From contig NZ_CP118269.1 in NCBI RefSeq assembly GCF_030062155.1, positions 372,001-436,000 of the forward strand: 64,000 nucleotides of DNA, written 5' to 3'. Shown in pieces: positions 22,700 to 32,014 of this stretch. The notes under the pieces were generated by a model. It was not told the DNA's origin. It made no database searches and worked only from the letters and a program-made list of their open reading frames with translations. Origin of the DNA: Pantoea sp. Lij88 (lineage in GTDB: Bacteria; Pseudomonadota; Gammaproteobacteria; Enterobacterales; Enterobacteriaceae). Both the position numbers and the translations under genes were made by a program. Position 1 is the stretch's first letter. Each line of letters starts with the position of its first letter.

Positions 22700-25249
22700 T
22701 CAGAACAACTCGTGACTCTCGCCGTTATCCATAATGGTCGTACCCACATCATGAACCGAATATTCGGTTGGCTGGGTGCCATTGATGAAGTATTCCTGAC
22801 GGGTATTCCCTCCGCCATTTGCCAGCTTGCCGGTGCTGCGATCGATGGTCACCGTCACCACGCCATCCGGTGGCGTTAACGGCTGCACCGGAACACCGTC
22901 CAGCGCGCTCTTCATATATTCATCCCATGCCGGTTGCGCACTCTTCGCGCCGCCTTCATAGCCCGAAATCTGATCGGGAATCGCACCGGAAAGCGTGCTG
23001 CGGCCCAGATTGCGGCGCGCATCATCAAAGCCGATCCAGACAGAGGTCACCACGCCAGGGCCGTAACCTGAGAACCAGGCATCTTTCGAGCTGTTGGTGG
23101 TACCGGTTTTGCCGCCGATATCATTACGCTTGAGGTCACGCCCGGCACGCCAGCCGGTTCCCATCCAGCCCGGTTCGCCGAAGATGTTACTGTTCAGCGC
23201 ACTCCTGATCAGGAAGCTGAGCGGGGTGTTGATCACGTGGGGGGCGTACTGCTGATCACCCTGTTGTGCCTGCGCCGGAACCTGCTCCAGTTCAGGCTGA
23301 GGAACCGCCTGATTCTGGTTGGTATTTGAGGCGGCCACGTTCTCGACGCTCTCTTCATTAAGCGCCAGCGCTTTTTTGGTCTCGCCGTAGATCACCGGCA
23401 GATTACACTGCGGACAGGCGATCTTCGGTTTCTCTTCAAAGACGGTGCCGCCCTGTTCGTTCTCAATTTTCTTAATGAAGTAAGGATCGACCAGGAAGCC
23501 GCCATTCGCCATCACGGAGTAGCCACGCACCACCTGTAACGGTGTGAATGAGGCTGCACCCAGTGCCAGCGACTCGGTGTGAACAATGTTCTGCGCCGGG
23601 AAACCAAAGCGCTGCAGATACTCTGCGGCGTAATCCACGCCCATCGCACGCATCGCACGCACCATCACCACGTTTTTCGACTGACCTAATCCCTGACGCA
23701 GACGAATCGGACCATCGTAAGTAGGCGGTGAGTTCTTCGGACGCCAGTCCGCACCGGCACCCGCATCCCAGCGTGAAATCGGCACGTCGTTCAGGATAGA
23801 GGCGAGCGTCAGCCCGCGATCCATAGCGGCGGTATAGAGGAAAGGTTTGATGTTAGAACCGACCTGGCGCAACGCCTGGGTCGCACGGTTAAACATGCTC
23901 TGGTTAAAGGCGAAACCGCCCACCAGCGCGCGTACCGCACCATCATTCGGATCCAGTGAGACCAGCGCCGAGTTCACATCCGGCACCTGACCCAGCCACC
24001 ATTCGTCTCCGACTTTGCGCACCCAGATCTGCTGGCCAGCCTGCAGAACCTGCGTCACGCTTTTCGGCGTCGGGCCCTGCACGGTGTCAGACTTATAAGG
24101 ACGCGCCCAGCGCACACCGGCTAAAGCCAGCGACACATTGCTGCCATCCTGCATCATCACGGTCGCTTCATCGCTGCGCGCTTCAGTAACCACGGCCGGA
24201 TGGAGCGGACCATAGACCGGCAGCACCTTCAGCGCTTTCTCAATCTTCGTCTGATCCCAGGCCGGTTCACCCACTTTCCACAGGACGCTGGTCGGGCCGC
24301 GATAGCCATGACGCATATCGTAGGCCATAACGTTATTGCGCACGGAGGTCTGTGCGGCTTCCTGCAGGCGGCGGGTCACCGTGGTGTAGACCTTGTAACC
24401 GTCGGTGTAGGCATTGTCGCCGTAGCGCTTCACCATCTCCTGACGCACCATCTCGCTGAGATAAGGGGCAGAGAAGGCGATTTCCGGACCGTGATACTTC
24501 GCCACCAGCGGCGTATTACGGGCTTCGTCATACTGCTGCTGCGTGATGTAATGCTGATCCAGCATACGCGCCAGTACGACGTTACGGCGCGACAGGGCAC
24601 GACTCGGCGAGTACAGCGGGTTAAAGGTGGACGGCGCTTTCGGCAGACCGGCAATCATCGCCATCTCACTCAGCGACAGCTGGTCAACCGGCTTACCAAA
24701 ATAGACCTGTGAGGCGGCACCGACGCCATAAGCGCGGTAGCCCAGGTAGATCTTATTCAGGTAGAGCTCAAGGATTTCATCTTTATTCAGCAACTGCTCA
24801 ATGCGGATCGCCAGGAACGCTTCCTTTATCTTACGCATCAGGGTGCGTTCCGGACTCAGGAAGAAGTTTCGGGCCAGCTGCTGAGTGATGGTACTGGCAC
24901 CCTGCGAGGCATGACCGGAGACCAGCGCAATGCTGGCCGCACGGAAAATACCCACCGGATCCACACCATGGTGCTCATAAAAACGGCTGTCTTCGGTCGC
25001 AATAAACGCTTTCACCATCACAGGTGGCACTTGCTGCAGAGTCAAAGGGATACGGCGCATTTCGCCATACTGGGCGATTAAATCGCCATCGGCGCTGTAA
25101 ACCTGCATAGGGGTTTGCAGACGCACATCTTTCAGCGTGTTCACGTCGGGCAGCTGTGGCTCTATGTATTTGTATAAACCATAAATCGAGCCAGCTCCCA
25201 ACAGGATGCAACACACTGTAAGGATCAAGAGATACTTTACGAACTTCAC
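22700..25249 (-). CDS. mrcA: MrcA, penicillin-binding protein 1a
   Basis: An 849-residue class A PBP. Residues 5-25 form the membrane anchor. The glycosyltransferase domain (about 60-230) has the catalytic Glu in IATEDSRFYEHHGVD and the QGASTITQQLARN motif. The transpeptidase domain has the usual SxxK region (GSNIKPFLYTAAMD), SxN (SKN) and KTGTT (GGKTGTTNSS) motifs. A Gln/Asn/Pro-rich stretch near 640-680 lies between the transpeptidase motifs. The start codon is GTG, as I recall for E. coli mrcA. It is divergent from hofM with 117 bases between. Confidence 0.97.
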   Translation of the reverse strand: MKFVKYLLILTVCCILLGAGSIYGLYKYIEPQLPDVNTLKDVRLQTPMQVYSADGDLIAQYGEMRRIPLTLQQVPPVMVKAFIATEDSRFYEHHGVDPVGIFRAASIALVSGHASQGASTITQQLARNFFLSPERTLMRKIKEAFLAIRIEQLLNKDEILELYLNKIYLGYRAYGVGAASQVYFGKPVDQLSLSEMAMIAGLPKAPSTFNPLYSPSRALSRRNVVLARMLDQHYITQQQYDEARNTPLVAKYHGPEIAFSAPYLSEMVRQEMVKRYGDNAYTDGYKVYTTVTRRLQEAAQTSVRNNVMAYDMRHGYRGPTSVLWKVGEPAWDQTKIEKALKVLPVYGPLHPAVVTEARSDEATVMMQDGSNVSLALAGVRWARPYKSDTVQGPTPKSVTQVLQAGQQIWVRKVGDEWWLGQVPDVNSALVSLDPNDGAVRALVGGFAFNQSMFNRATQALRQVGSNIKPFLYTAAMDRGLTLASILNDVPISRWDAGAGADWRPKNSPPTYDGPIRLRQGLGQSKNVVMVRAMRAMGVDYAAEYLQRFGFPAQNIVHTESLALGAASFTPLQVVRGYSVMANGGFLVDPYFIKKIENEQGGTVFEEKPKIACPQCNLPVIYGETKKALALNEESVENVAASNTNQNQAVPQPELEQVPAQAQQGDQQYAPHVINTPLSFLIRSALNSNIFGEPGWMGTGWRAGRDLKRNDIGGKTGTTNSSKDAWFSGYGPGVVTSVWIGFDDARRNLGRSTLSGAIPDQISGYEGGAKSAQPAWDEYMKSALDGVPVQPLTPPDGVVTVTIDRSTGKLANGGGNTRQEYFINGTQPTEYSVHDVGTTIMDNGESHELF

Positions 25250-25366
25250 CTGGAATTTCCCATCTGTTGTCGTTTGAGCAGTTTATAAACAACCGCGCGG
25301 TAGTATAAAGGCAAGCCAGACGCTTTGATATGTCCATCTTTCCCGGACGATAAGGAGATCGCGCGC

Positions 25367-26173
25367 ATGGCTTTTCATACCTGGCAAATTGGGCTGGATA
25401 TTCAGAATAGGCAGATTTGTGCCCTGGCCCTCCAGCCTCGTCGTGATGGCTGGCAGCTACGCCACTGGTGGCAGCAGCGGCTGCCGCAAGATACGTTAAG
25501 AAACGGCGTGCTGCAATCTTCGCCTGAATTACTGGCGGCCTTAATGGCCTGGCGTCAGCGGTTACCTCGTCGTTACTCACTGCGGGTCGCACTGCCCGCG
25601 CGGCTGGTGCTGCAGCGCCAGCTTCCTCTGCCTGCGCAGTCACTCAATGAACCCGCGCTGGGGCACTACGTGCAGGCGGCCGCGCGCCGTCTCTTTCCGC
25701 TGGAGCCGACGGCGCTGGCGCTGGACTACCGGCCGGATGCACAGAGCGGCCAGCTTTGCGTCACGGCCGCGCGGCTGGAGATTATCGACCAGTGGGCAGC
25801 ACCGCTGTTGAAGGCGGGATTAAAGCCGCAGGTATTCGAACTGACTACCGAAGCGCTGAAGCGCTTAGCCCGGCAGGCCGCACTGCAGGAGGGTACGGTG
25901 CTGGTCCTGCAGCAGGATAATCGCTGGCTCTGGAGCGATACGGACACTGCAACGGACAGCGGTGAAGCCACCACCCTTGAGGCACTGCAACAGCAGGCCT
26001 TCCCCGACGCCCGTTCAGTTGCCTGGTGTACAGCAGATGAGTGTGCACTGCCCGCTGACGTCATCGCGTTTTCCCCTTTTGATCTCTTTCGTTATAAGCA
26101 GCCGCCCCTGCCGGAGAATCCGGGGGCCTTTGCGCTGGCTGCCGGTCTGGCCCTGCGCGATGGAGATGCCTGA
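25367..26173 (+). CDS. hofM: HofM, PilM-like component of DNA uptake apparatus
   Basis: A 268-residue actin-fold, PilM-like protein (opening WQIGLDIQNRQICALAL, a degenerate phosphate-binding strand) placed first in a five-gene hof operon. PilM proteins sit on the cytoplasmic face and bind PilN. In E. coli hofMNOPQ are needed to use DNA as a nutrient. The ATG at 25367 follows AAGGAG; 14 extra upstream codons are unsupported. Sequence divergence from E. coli is considerable, so the symbol rests on position, length and fold features. The stop overlaps the hofN start (TGATG). Confidence 0.85.
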   Translation: MAFHTWQIGLDIQNRQICALALQPRRDGWQLRHWWQQRLPQDTLRNGVLQSSPELLAALMAWRQRLPRRYSLRVALPARLVLQRQLPLPAQSLNEPALGHYVQAAARRLFPLEPTALALDYRPDAQSGQLCVTAARLEIIDQWAAPLLKAGLKPQVFELTTEALKRLARQAALQEGTVLVLQQDNRWLWSDTDTATDSGEATTLEALQQQAFPDARSVAWCTADECALPADVIAFSPFDLFRYKQPPLPENPGAFALAAGLALRDGDA

Positions 26174-26715
26174 TGGTGGCGGTCAATCTGCTGCCCTGGC
26201 GGCAGCGCCGTCGGCAACAGCAGCGGCGGCAGAGCCTGATGGTCATGTCACTGATGCTGGCTGCTCTGTTACTGGTAGTGATGCAGCAGACAGGGCGAAT
26301 TCATCAGGCGCGTCAGCAGGTGGCGCAGGCGGGCAGGGTGAAGCAGCAGGCGCTGGCCACGCTGGGACAAGAGTTAGCCCGGCAGAAGCAGTTACTGACA
26401 CAGCTGGCGGTCGCACAAAAGCAACAGGCAAAGCAGCGCCAGCAGGTGGCACAACTGGCAGCCTGGCACCAGTTCTGGCTCGATTTACCGGCGCTGCTAC
26501 CCGATACCGCCTGGCTGATCCGGCTGGAGAAGCGCGACAACCGGCTGACCCTGGAGGGGCTGGCGCAGGATATGGCGTCGGTGCGGCAGTTCCGCCAGCA
26601 GTTAACCACCGTCGCCCTGTTTGGTCAGGTGAAGCAGGGCGGGGTTAAACGTCAGGCGGGTGGCAGTTATCGTTTTTCACTGCGGGCCGAAGTTCAGGAG
26701 GTCGCTGATGAATGA
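26173..26715 (+). CDS. hofN: HofN, PilN-like inner-membrane protein
   Basis: A 180-residue protein with a short cytoplasmic start (MVAVNLLPWRQRR), one membrane helix (about 20-38) and a Gln/Lys/Ala-rich coiled coil in the periplasmic part. This is the normal PilN layout; the NLLPWR motif is the PilM-binding segment. It overlaps hofM by one base and hofO by eight, so the operon is tightly coupled. Confidence 0.87.
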   Translation: MVAVNLLPWRQRRRQQQRRQSLMVMSLMLAALLLVVMQQTGRIHQARQQVAQAGRVKQQALATLGQELARQKQLLTQLAVAQKQQAKQRQQVAQLAAWHQFWLDLPALLPDTAWLIRLEKRDNRLTLEGLAQDMASVRQFRQQLTTVALFGQVKQGGVKRQAGGSYRFSLRAEVQEVADE

Positions 26716-27205
26716 GTGCTGGGAACGCTGGTGGCAGATGGCTGCTCTTCCGCGCTACGGCTTACTCGCCGCTCTCTTATCCGGCCTGTTGCTGCTCTCC
26801 TGGCTTTTGTGGTTACGGCCACAGCAGCAGGCGCTGACCGGGGAACAGCAGGCCCTGTTGCAGTGGAGTCGCACTCTGGCGCAGCGCCAGCAGCAGTGGC
26901 GTCAGAACCCGGATAATGCGCAGTTGCAGGCGCAACTGCAGTCGATACAGATCGCCAGACCTGCATCGGGCGCATCGGGCCGCGCAGTGGAGGCGATTCT
27001 GGCGGCACGCCGTAACCAGCTGGAGGAGTGGCAGCCGGATGCGTCTTCCCGCCTGCTGACGCTGCATCTGCAGTGGCCGGCGTTTCAGTCGCTTTTTGCC
27101 GAGCTCGCCGATGCCTCCGCGCCGTTTCCGGTGCACTTTCAGCTGCTGGCGCAGCCGCAGTTCCTGATCGCTCAACTCTGGCTGGAGCCTGACGATGCGC
27201 CATAG
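26708..27205 (+). CDS. hofO: HofO, PilO-like inner-membrane protein
   Basis: A 165-residue protein with one N-terminal membrane helix (about 19-36, LLAALLSGLLLLSWLLWL), then a Gln-rich coiled coil and a ferredoxin-like C-terminal half. This is the PilO layout, and PilO pairs with PilN. The start at 26708 lies inside the last codons of hofN. An upstream in-frame ATG at 26660 would add residues before the helix without a ribosome site. Confidence 0.85.
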   Translation: MNECWERWWQMAALPRYGLLAALLSGLLLLSWLLWLRPQQQALTGEQQALLQWSRTLAQRQQQWRQNPDNAQLQAQLQSIQIARPASGASGRAVEAILAARRNQLEEWQPDASSRLLTLHLQWPAFQSLFAELADASAPFPVHFQLLAQPQFLIAQLWLEPDDAP

Positions 27206-27578
27206 CCTGCTGATTTTACTGCTGTGCTGTGGCGGTGTGCTGGCGCGTGATCCGTTCCGGCCGGTTGCCGGTTCAGTTTGTGAGGCGTTGGTGGAACCGC
27301 TCAAAGGCTGGCGTCTGCAGGGGATCATTGGTCGTGAGGCGCATTTCCATGCCTGGCTGCTGAGTCCGCAGGGAGAGAGCGTCATCGCCCGCACCGGCAA
27401 GCCCTTTCCCGTATCGCCCTGGCAACCCGCTGATATGACCCGCCGTAGCATCACCTTCGCGGTGCCGGATAGCTGCACCGCACAACAGACCGCATTTTAT
27501 TTAAAAGGACGTTCGCATGATAAGGATAGCCACCCTGCTGCTGGTCATCAGCTGTCTGCTGCCGGTACACGCCGCTGA
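27195..27578 (+). CDS. hofP: HofP, PilP-like protein
   Basis: A 127-residue exported protein. The first 17 residues form a signal peptide, with Cys12 and Cys13 (LLLLCCGGVLARDPF) giving a possible but imperfect lipobox. It then has the RDPFRP motif typical of PilP-like proteins, and the WRLQGIIG strand. It overlaps hofO by 11 bases and hofQ by 62 bases. The last 20 residues are low in secondary-structure signal and are encoded within the hofQ start region. Confidence 0.8.
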   Translation: MRHSLLILLLCCGGVLARDPFRPVAGSVCEALVEPLKGWRLQGIIGREAHFHAWLLSPQGESVIARTGKPFPVSPWQPADMTRRSITFAVPDSCTAQQTAFYLKGRSHDKDSHPAAGHQLSAAGTRR

Positions 27579-28788
27579 TGAAGAACCGCTCAGCCTGACA
27601 TTTGATAATGCGCCGGTAGAACGTATTTTACAGGCGCTGGCAGACTATCAGCAGATCAATCTGATGATTGCGCCAGAGGTTGAAGGTTCGTTATCGCTGC
27701 GGCTGGATAACCTGCCGTGGCATCAGGCGCTGGATTTGGTGGCGCGCATGGCAAAGCTGACGCTGATAGAACAGGATAATGTCCTGCTGGTCTATCCGGA
27801 GAGCTGGCAGCAGGCTCAGCAGCAGGCACGGGAAGCGGAGCAGCAGGAGCGGTTACAGCAGACGCCATTGCAGCAGCGCGTCGTGATAGTGCGCTATGCC
27901 AGTGCCAGTGAGGTGCATGCCAGCCTGCTGAGGGAACGACAGTCGCTGATGACTGAGCGCGGCAGCGTGACGGTCGATAAACGCACCAACGCTCTGTTGC
28001 TGCGCGATACGGCGGCGGCTTTGGAAGAGACGGAACGCTGGATACGGGCGCTGGACCTGCCACTGGAGCAGATTGAGCTGTCGGCGCACATCGTCACCAT
28101 CAGCGAAGAGCATCTGCAGGAACTGGGCGTGAAATGGGGATTGCAGGCGGGGGATGCCGCAGTGACGGATATCCTGCATCATCCCCGGCTGGATATTCCG
28201 CTGGCGGTCAGTTCACCGGGCGTCAGCGTGGGTATGGCGCTGGCGCGTATCGGCGGCCAGCTTCTGGATCTGGAGTTAAGTGCGCTGGAGCAGGAGAACC
28301 AGATCGACATCATCGCCAGTCCACGTCTTTTTACCTCACATCAGCAGACCGCCTCGATTAAGCAGGGCACTGAAATCCCTTATGAAGTGTCAGCAGGAAA
28401 CAGCGGTGCCACCAGTATTGAGTTCAAAGAAGCCGTGCTGGGCATGGAGGTGACACCGACCATTTCCGGCAATGGTCGCATCCAGCTGAAAATCCATATC
28501 AGTCAGAATATGCCGGGTCGCAGCATCAGAACCGGTAATAGCGACATATTATCCATTGATAAACAGGAAATTGAGACTCAGGTCACGGTCAGTGACGGGC
28601 AAACTCTGGCATTAGGCGGTATCTTTCAGCAGCAGCGTAGTCGTGGCGCAAATAAGGTGCCGCTGCTGGGAAATGTGCCACTGATTGGCGGGTTGTTTCG
28701 TCAGCAAACGGAGCAGCGCAAAAAAAGAGAGCTGGTAATCTTCATTACGCCGCGATTGGTCAGGGAAGCAGCGCTTACGGCTGGATAA
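27517..28788 (+). CDS. hofQ: HofQ, outer-membrane secretin (PilQ/ComE family)
   Basis: A 423-residue secretin with a signal peptide (MIRIATLLLVISCLLPVHAA), an N0-type domain (about 26-90), an N1 domain (about 120-185) and a conserved secretin core. The core includes ELSAHIVTISEEHLQELGVKW, IDIIASPRLFTSHQQTASI and a C-terminal GGIFQQQ...VPLLGNVPLIGGLF pattern ending ELVIFITPRL. AAAGGA precedes the ATG. It would form the outer-membrane pore for DNA entry. It ends the hof operon; no clear terminator follows. Confidence 0.93.
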   Translation: MIRIATLLLVISCLLPVHAADEEPLSLTFDNAPVERILQALADYQQINLMIAPEVEGSLSLRLDNLPWHQALDLVARMAKLTLIEQDNVLLVYPESWQQAQQQAREAEQQERLQQTPLQQRVVIVRYASASEVHASLLRERQSLMTERGSVTVDKRTNALLLRDTAAALEETERWIRALDLPLEQIELSAHIVTISEEHLQELGVKWGLQAGDAAVTDILHHPRLDIPLAVSSPGVSVGMALARIGGQLLDLELSALEQENQIDIIASPRLFTSHQQTASIKQGTEIPYEVSAGNSGATSIEFKEAVLGMEVTPTISGNGRIQLKIHISQNMPGRSIRTGNSDILSIDKQEIETQVTVSDGQTLALGGIFQQQRSRGANKVPLLGNVPLIGGLFRQQTEQRKKRELVIFITPRLVREAALTAG

Positions 28789-29150
28789 AACGGAAAATGC
28801 GTCCCTTAAGGCCATCTGCGTTGACGCAGGAGAGGAATTAGCTTACAAGGTTTAGCGATTTTCAATACGGTGTAACCGTCTATGCTGGTTAAATTCCGGC
28901 AAACAGATCAGAAAACTCCTCTGTAAGCAGCGTTGTAAAGACGCAGCGCTGGCGCGTTACAGTTTCGCGAACACAGGCCAATTCAGAAATGGATGTGCTG
29001 AAGGCAATATAATCGGTTGCCAAACAGCCTTGAGTGTTGAGATAATTTTTCATCTGACTCTTGCTAACGCTCATGAGGTCTCAGTTCCTGTCCCGCCAGC
29101 AAATGCTGAACGCGGGGTATCATTAACGAATTCTTAGTAATACCGACAAA
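28789..29150. promoter_or_regulatory. 362-base spacer upstream of aroK
   Basis: This carries the aroK-aroB promoter region. A perfect TATAAT lies at 29008-29013, but the -35 area is poor. A 61-codon frame on the minus strand (28889-29074) has no ribosome site and no family I recognise. aroK itself has no obvious Shine-Dalgarno sequence in the last 20 bases. Confidence 0.4.
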
Positions 29151-29672
29151 ATGGCAGAGAAACGCAATATCTTTCTGGTTGGGCCGATGGGTGCCGGCAA
29201 AAGCACTATTGGCCGTCAGTTGGCTCAGCAACTCAACATGGAGTTCTTCGATTCCGATCAGGAAATTGAGCGACGCACCGGAGCGGATGTGGGCTGGGTT
29301 TTTGATGTCGAAGGCGAAGCTGGCTTTCGCGATCGCGAAGAAAAAATCATTAACGAACTGACCGAGAAGCAAGGCATCGTCCTGGCGACAGGCGGTGGTT
29401 CCGTCAAATCCCGGGAAACGCGTAATCGTCTCTCCGCCCGCGGTGTTGTGGTTTATCTTGAAACCACCATCGAGAAGCAACTGGCGCGCACTCAACGTGA
29501 CAAAAAACGTCCGTTGCTGCAGGTGGATTCACCGCCGCGCGAAGTGCTCGAAGCGCTGGCTGGCGAACGTAACCCGCTCTACGAAGAGATCGCCGATGTA
29601 ACCATTCGCACAGATGATCAGAGTGCGAAAGTGGTGGCGAATCAGATTATCCACATGTTGGAAAAAAGTTGA
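29151..29672 (+). CDS. aroK: AroK, shikimate kinase I
   Basis: A 173-residue kinase, almost identical in my recollection to E. coli AroK. It has the P-loop GPMGAGKST (11-19), the shikimate-binding Asp in DSDQEIE, the GGG motif (LATGGGSV) and the LID with paired arginines ([10 protein letters not shown]). It phosphorylates shikimate in the route to chorismate. It heads the aroK-aroB-damX-dam-rpe-gph-trpS series, with 38 bases to aroB. Confidence 0.97.
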   Translation: MAEKRNIFLVGPMGAGKSTIGRQLAQQLNMEFFDSDQEIERRTGADVGWVFDVEGEAGFRDREEKIINELTEKQGIVLATGGGSVKSRETRNRLSARGVVVYLETTIEKQLARTQRDKKRPLLQVDSPPREVLEALAGERNPLYEEIADVTIRTDDQSAKVVANQIIHMLEKS

Positions 29673-29710
29673 TCCAACGTTCGAAGGCTCTTTAACAGGT
29701 ATCGAGCATC

Positions 29711-30799
29711 ATGGAGAAGATCACCGTCTCACTGGGGGAACGCAGTTACCCCATCACTATCGCCGCCGGACTGTTTAACGATCCGGCTTCTTTTTGGCCG
29801 CTAACTGCGGGCGAAAACGCCATGGTGGTGACTAACCAGACGCTGGCTCCGCTCTATCTTGACCCGCTGACAGCGCGACTGACGGCGGCAGGTGTAAAAG
29901 TGGATCAGGTGATCTTACCCGACGGCGAGCAATATAAGACGCTGGCCGTGATGGATCAGGTTTTTACCGCACTCCTGCAAAAGCCGCATGGTCGTGATAC
30001 GACGCTTGTCGCCTTAGGCGGCGGCGTCATTGGCGATCTTACCGGTTTTGCTGCGGCCAGTTATCAGCGTGGCGTACGCTTTATCCAGGTACCGACCACC
30101 TTACTGTCGCAGGTTGATTCTTCGGTTGGCGGTAAAACGGCCGTTAACCATCCGCTGGGCAAAAACATGATCGGCGCGTTTTATCAACCCGCGTCGGTGG
30201 TGATTGATACGGCCTGTCTGAAGACGCTGCCCGCGCGCGAACTGGCGTCTGGTCTGGCGGAAGTCATTAAGTACGGCATCATCCTCGACGGTGCGTTTTT
30301 CCAGTGGCTGGAGCAGAATCTTGATGCTCTGCTGGCGCTGGATGAACAGGCGCTGTCGTACTGCATTCGTCGCTGTTGTGAACTGAAAGCCGAGGTTGTA
30401 GCGGCCGATGAGCGTGAAAACGGTCAGCGGGCCTTGCTTAATCTGGGCCATACTTTTGGTCATGCGATTGAAGCGCACATGGGCTACGGCAACTGGCTGC
30501 ACGGTGAAGCGATTGCGGCGGGCATGGTGATGGCCGCGCGCACGGCTGAACGTCTGGGGCAGTTCCGGGCGGATGAGACCGACCGCATTATTGCCCTGTT
30601 CCGTCGTGCCGGTTTACCGGTGCATGGGCCGCAGGCGATGAGCGCGGAGATGTATCTGCCGCACATGATGCGCGATAAGAAAGTTCTGGCGGGCGAACTG
30701 CGGCTGATACTGCCGCTGTCGATTGGCCGCTCTGAAGTGCGTGGTGGCGTGGCACATGATATGGTGCTGGCTGCAATTAACGATTGTCAGCAACCCTGA
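29711..30799 (+). CDS. aroB: AroB, 3-dehydroquinate synthase
   Basis: A 362-residue NAD- and zinc-dependent enzyme that cyclises DAHP to 3-dehydroquinate. The nucleotide-binding [19 protein letters not shown], the [14 protein letters not shown] loop and the zinc ligands Glu ([10 protein letters not shown]) and His ([20 protein letters not shown]) are all present. It follows aroK in the usual order. Confidence 0.97.
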   Translation: MEKITVSLGERSYPITIAAGLFNDPASFWPLTAGENAMVVTNQTLAPLYLDPLTARLTAAGVKVDQVILPDGEQYKTLAVMDQVFTALLQKPHGRDTTLVALGGGVIGDLTGFAAASYQRGVRFIQVPTTLLSQVDSSVGGKTAVNHPLGKNMIGAFYQPASVVIDTACLKTLPARELASGLAEVIKYGIILDGAFFQWLEQNLDALLALDEQALSYCIRRCCELKAEVVAADERENGQRALLNLGHTFGHAIEAHMGYGNWLHGEAIAAGMVMAARTAERLGQFRADETDRIIALFRRAGLPVHGPQAMSAEMYLPHMMRDKKVLAGELRLILPLSIGRSEVRGGVAHDMVLAAINDCQQP

Positions 30800-30871
30800 G
30801 ATTAAGCAGTTGAGTGGTGACGCGGCGCGCAGGGTGCGCAGTGCGGAATGCCGCTTTACGGAGGAGCCAAA

Positions 30872-31921
30872 ATGGATGAGTTTAAACCGGAAGACGAGTT
30901 AAAACCTGACGCCAGCGACCGCCGTCCCTCGCGCCCTCGTAAGTCGTCTACCGCGGCCAAAGCACCGGTTTCGCGCCAGCGCATCATGATGGGCGTCGGG
31001 ATCCTGGTTCTGCTGTTACTGGTACTGGGGATTGGTTCGGCGCTGAATGGCCCGGACGAGAAAAAACCTGCTACTGCAGGCACGACCCCTGCTACCAACA
31101 GCGGTTCCGGCAGCGAGAAGAATATCGACCTAGGCGGCTCCTCTTCCATGTCAGGTGGACAGACTCCTCCGTCAGCCGGTCAGACCACGCCAGCCACCAG
31201 CGACAATAATGCGGCCACCAGCGGTGATGCTGCCTCTAATCCGCAGCGCGACGTCTCAATGCCGCCTGTGGCGTCAACGCCTACGCAGGCCGCGCCGGTT
31301 GACGCGCCAGCGAATCAGCAGCGTGTCACGCTGCCGGGCGATCTGAACAGCGCGCTGACGAATCAGCAGCAGCAGGTCGATAATGCCGCGATGGGAACGC
31401 AGGGTGGCAGTTCACTGCCGACGGCGCCAGCAACTGTCAGCGGTAATGCCGGAACGGCCGCCAATCCTGTCGCGGCACCTTCACGTCAGACGCTGAACAA
31501 GTCCAGTGCTTCTGCCCGTCCGGCGCACGATTCATCGCATAAGACGGCCTCGAAGCCGGCAACCCGTGACAGCAAAACGCACACCACGCCAGCCCATTCG
31601 CCAGCCAGTTCTGCGCCGGCCACGGCGGCGTCAGGCAGCAGTTCAGCCAGCAGATCCGTGCCAGGCGGCAGCTATACGCTGCAGCTGAGCGGTGCATCGA
31701 AGGCGGAAAGCCTGAATGCCTGGGCGAAACAACAGAATCTGAATGGGTATCACGTCTACAAAACCACCCGTAACGGTCAGCCATGGTATGTGCTGGTGAG
31801 TGGCTCTTATGCCACACCGGCGGATGCCAAACGCGCTGTCGCGTCGCTGCCTGCGGAAGTGCGCGCGAAGAACCCATGGGTTAAACCAGTAAGCCAGGTG
31901 AAGAAAGAAGCCAGCCAATAG
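30872..31921 (+). CDS. damX: DamX, SPOR-domain cell division protein
   Basis: A 349-residue bitopic protein: a cytoplasmic Lys/Asp-rich start, one membrane helix (about 45-63, MMGVGILVLLLLVLGIG), a long Ser/Thr/Ala/Pro/Gln-rich periplasmic linker and a C-terminal SPOR domain (about 265-340, GSYTLQLSGASKAESLNAW). SPOR domains bind denuded peptidoglycan at the septum. The ATG at 30872 follows GAGGAG. The linker is low-complexity, so its exact length will vary among relatives. A terminator follows before dam. Confidence 0.94.
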   Translation: MDEFKPEDELKPDASDRRPSRPRKSSTAAKAPVSRQRIMMGVGILVLLLLVLGIGSALNGPDEKKPATAGTTPATNSGSGSEKNIDLGGSSSMSGGQTPPSAGQTTPATSDNNAATSGDAASNPQRDVSMPPVASTPTQAAPVDAPANQQRVTLPGDLNSALTNQQQQVDNAAMGTQGGSSLPTAPATVSGNAGTAANPVAAPSRQTLNKSSASARPAHDSSHKTASKPATRDSKTHTTPAHSPASSAPATAASGSSSASRSVPGGSYTLQLSGASKAESLNAWAKQQNLNGYHVYKTTRNGQPWYVLVSGSYATPADAKRAVASLPAEVRAKNPWVKPVSQVKKEASQ

Positions 31922-31928
31922 CGGATGT

Positions 31929-31952
31929 GGGGCCAGTCTCTGGCCCCGTTTT
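31929..31952 (+). terminator. Intrinsic terminator between damX and dam
   Basis: A perfect 7-bp stem GGGGCCA / TGGCCCC with a GTCTC loop is followed by GTTTT. It lies seven bases after the damX stop. Confidence 0.75.
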
Positions 31953-32014
31953 AAGCGCAGATCTGCTGTCGGTCCAGCCACAGCCTCACAAGAAGATGTA
32001 ATAACCACGACAGC

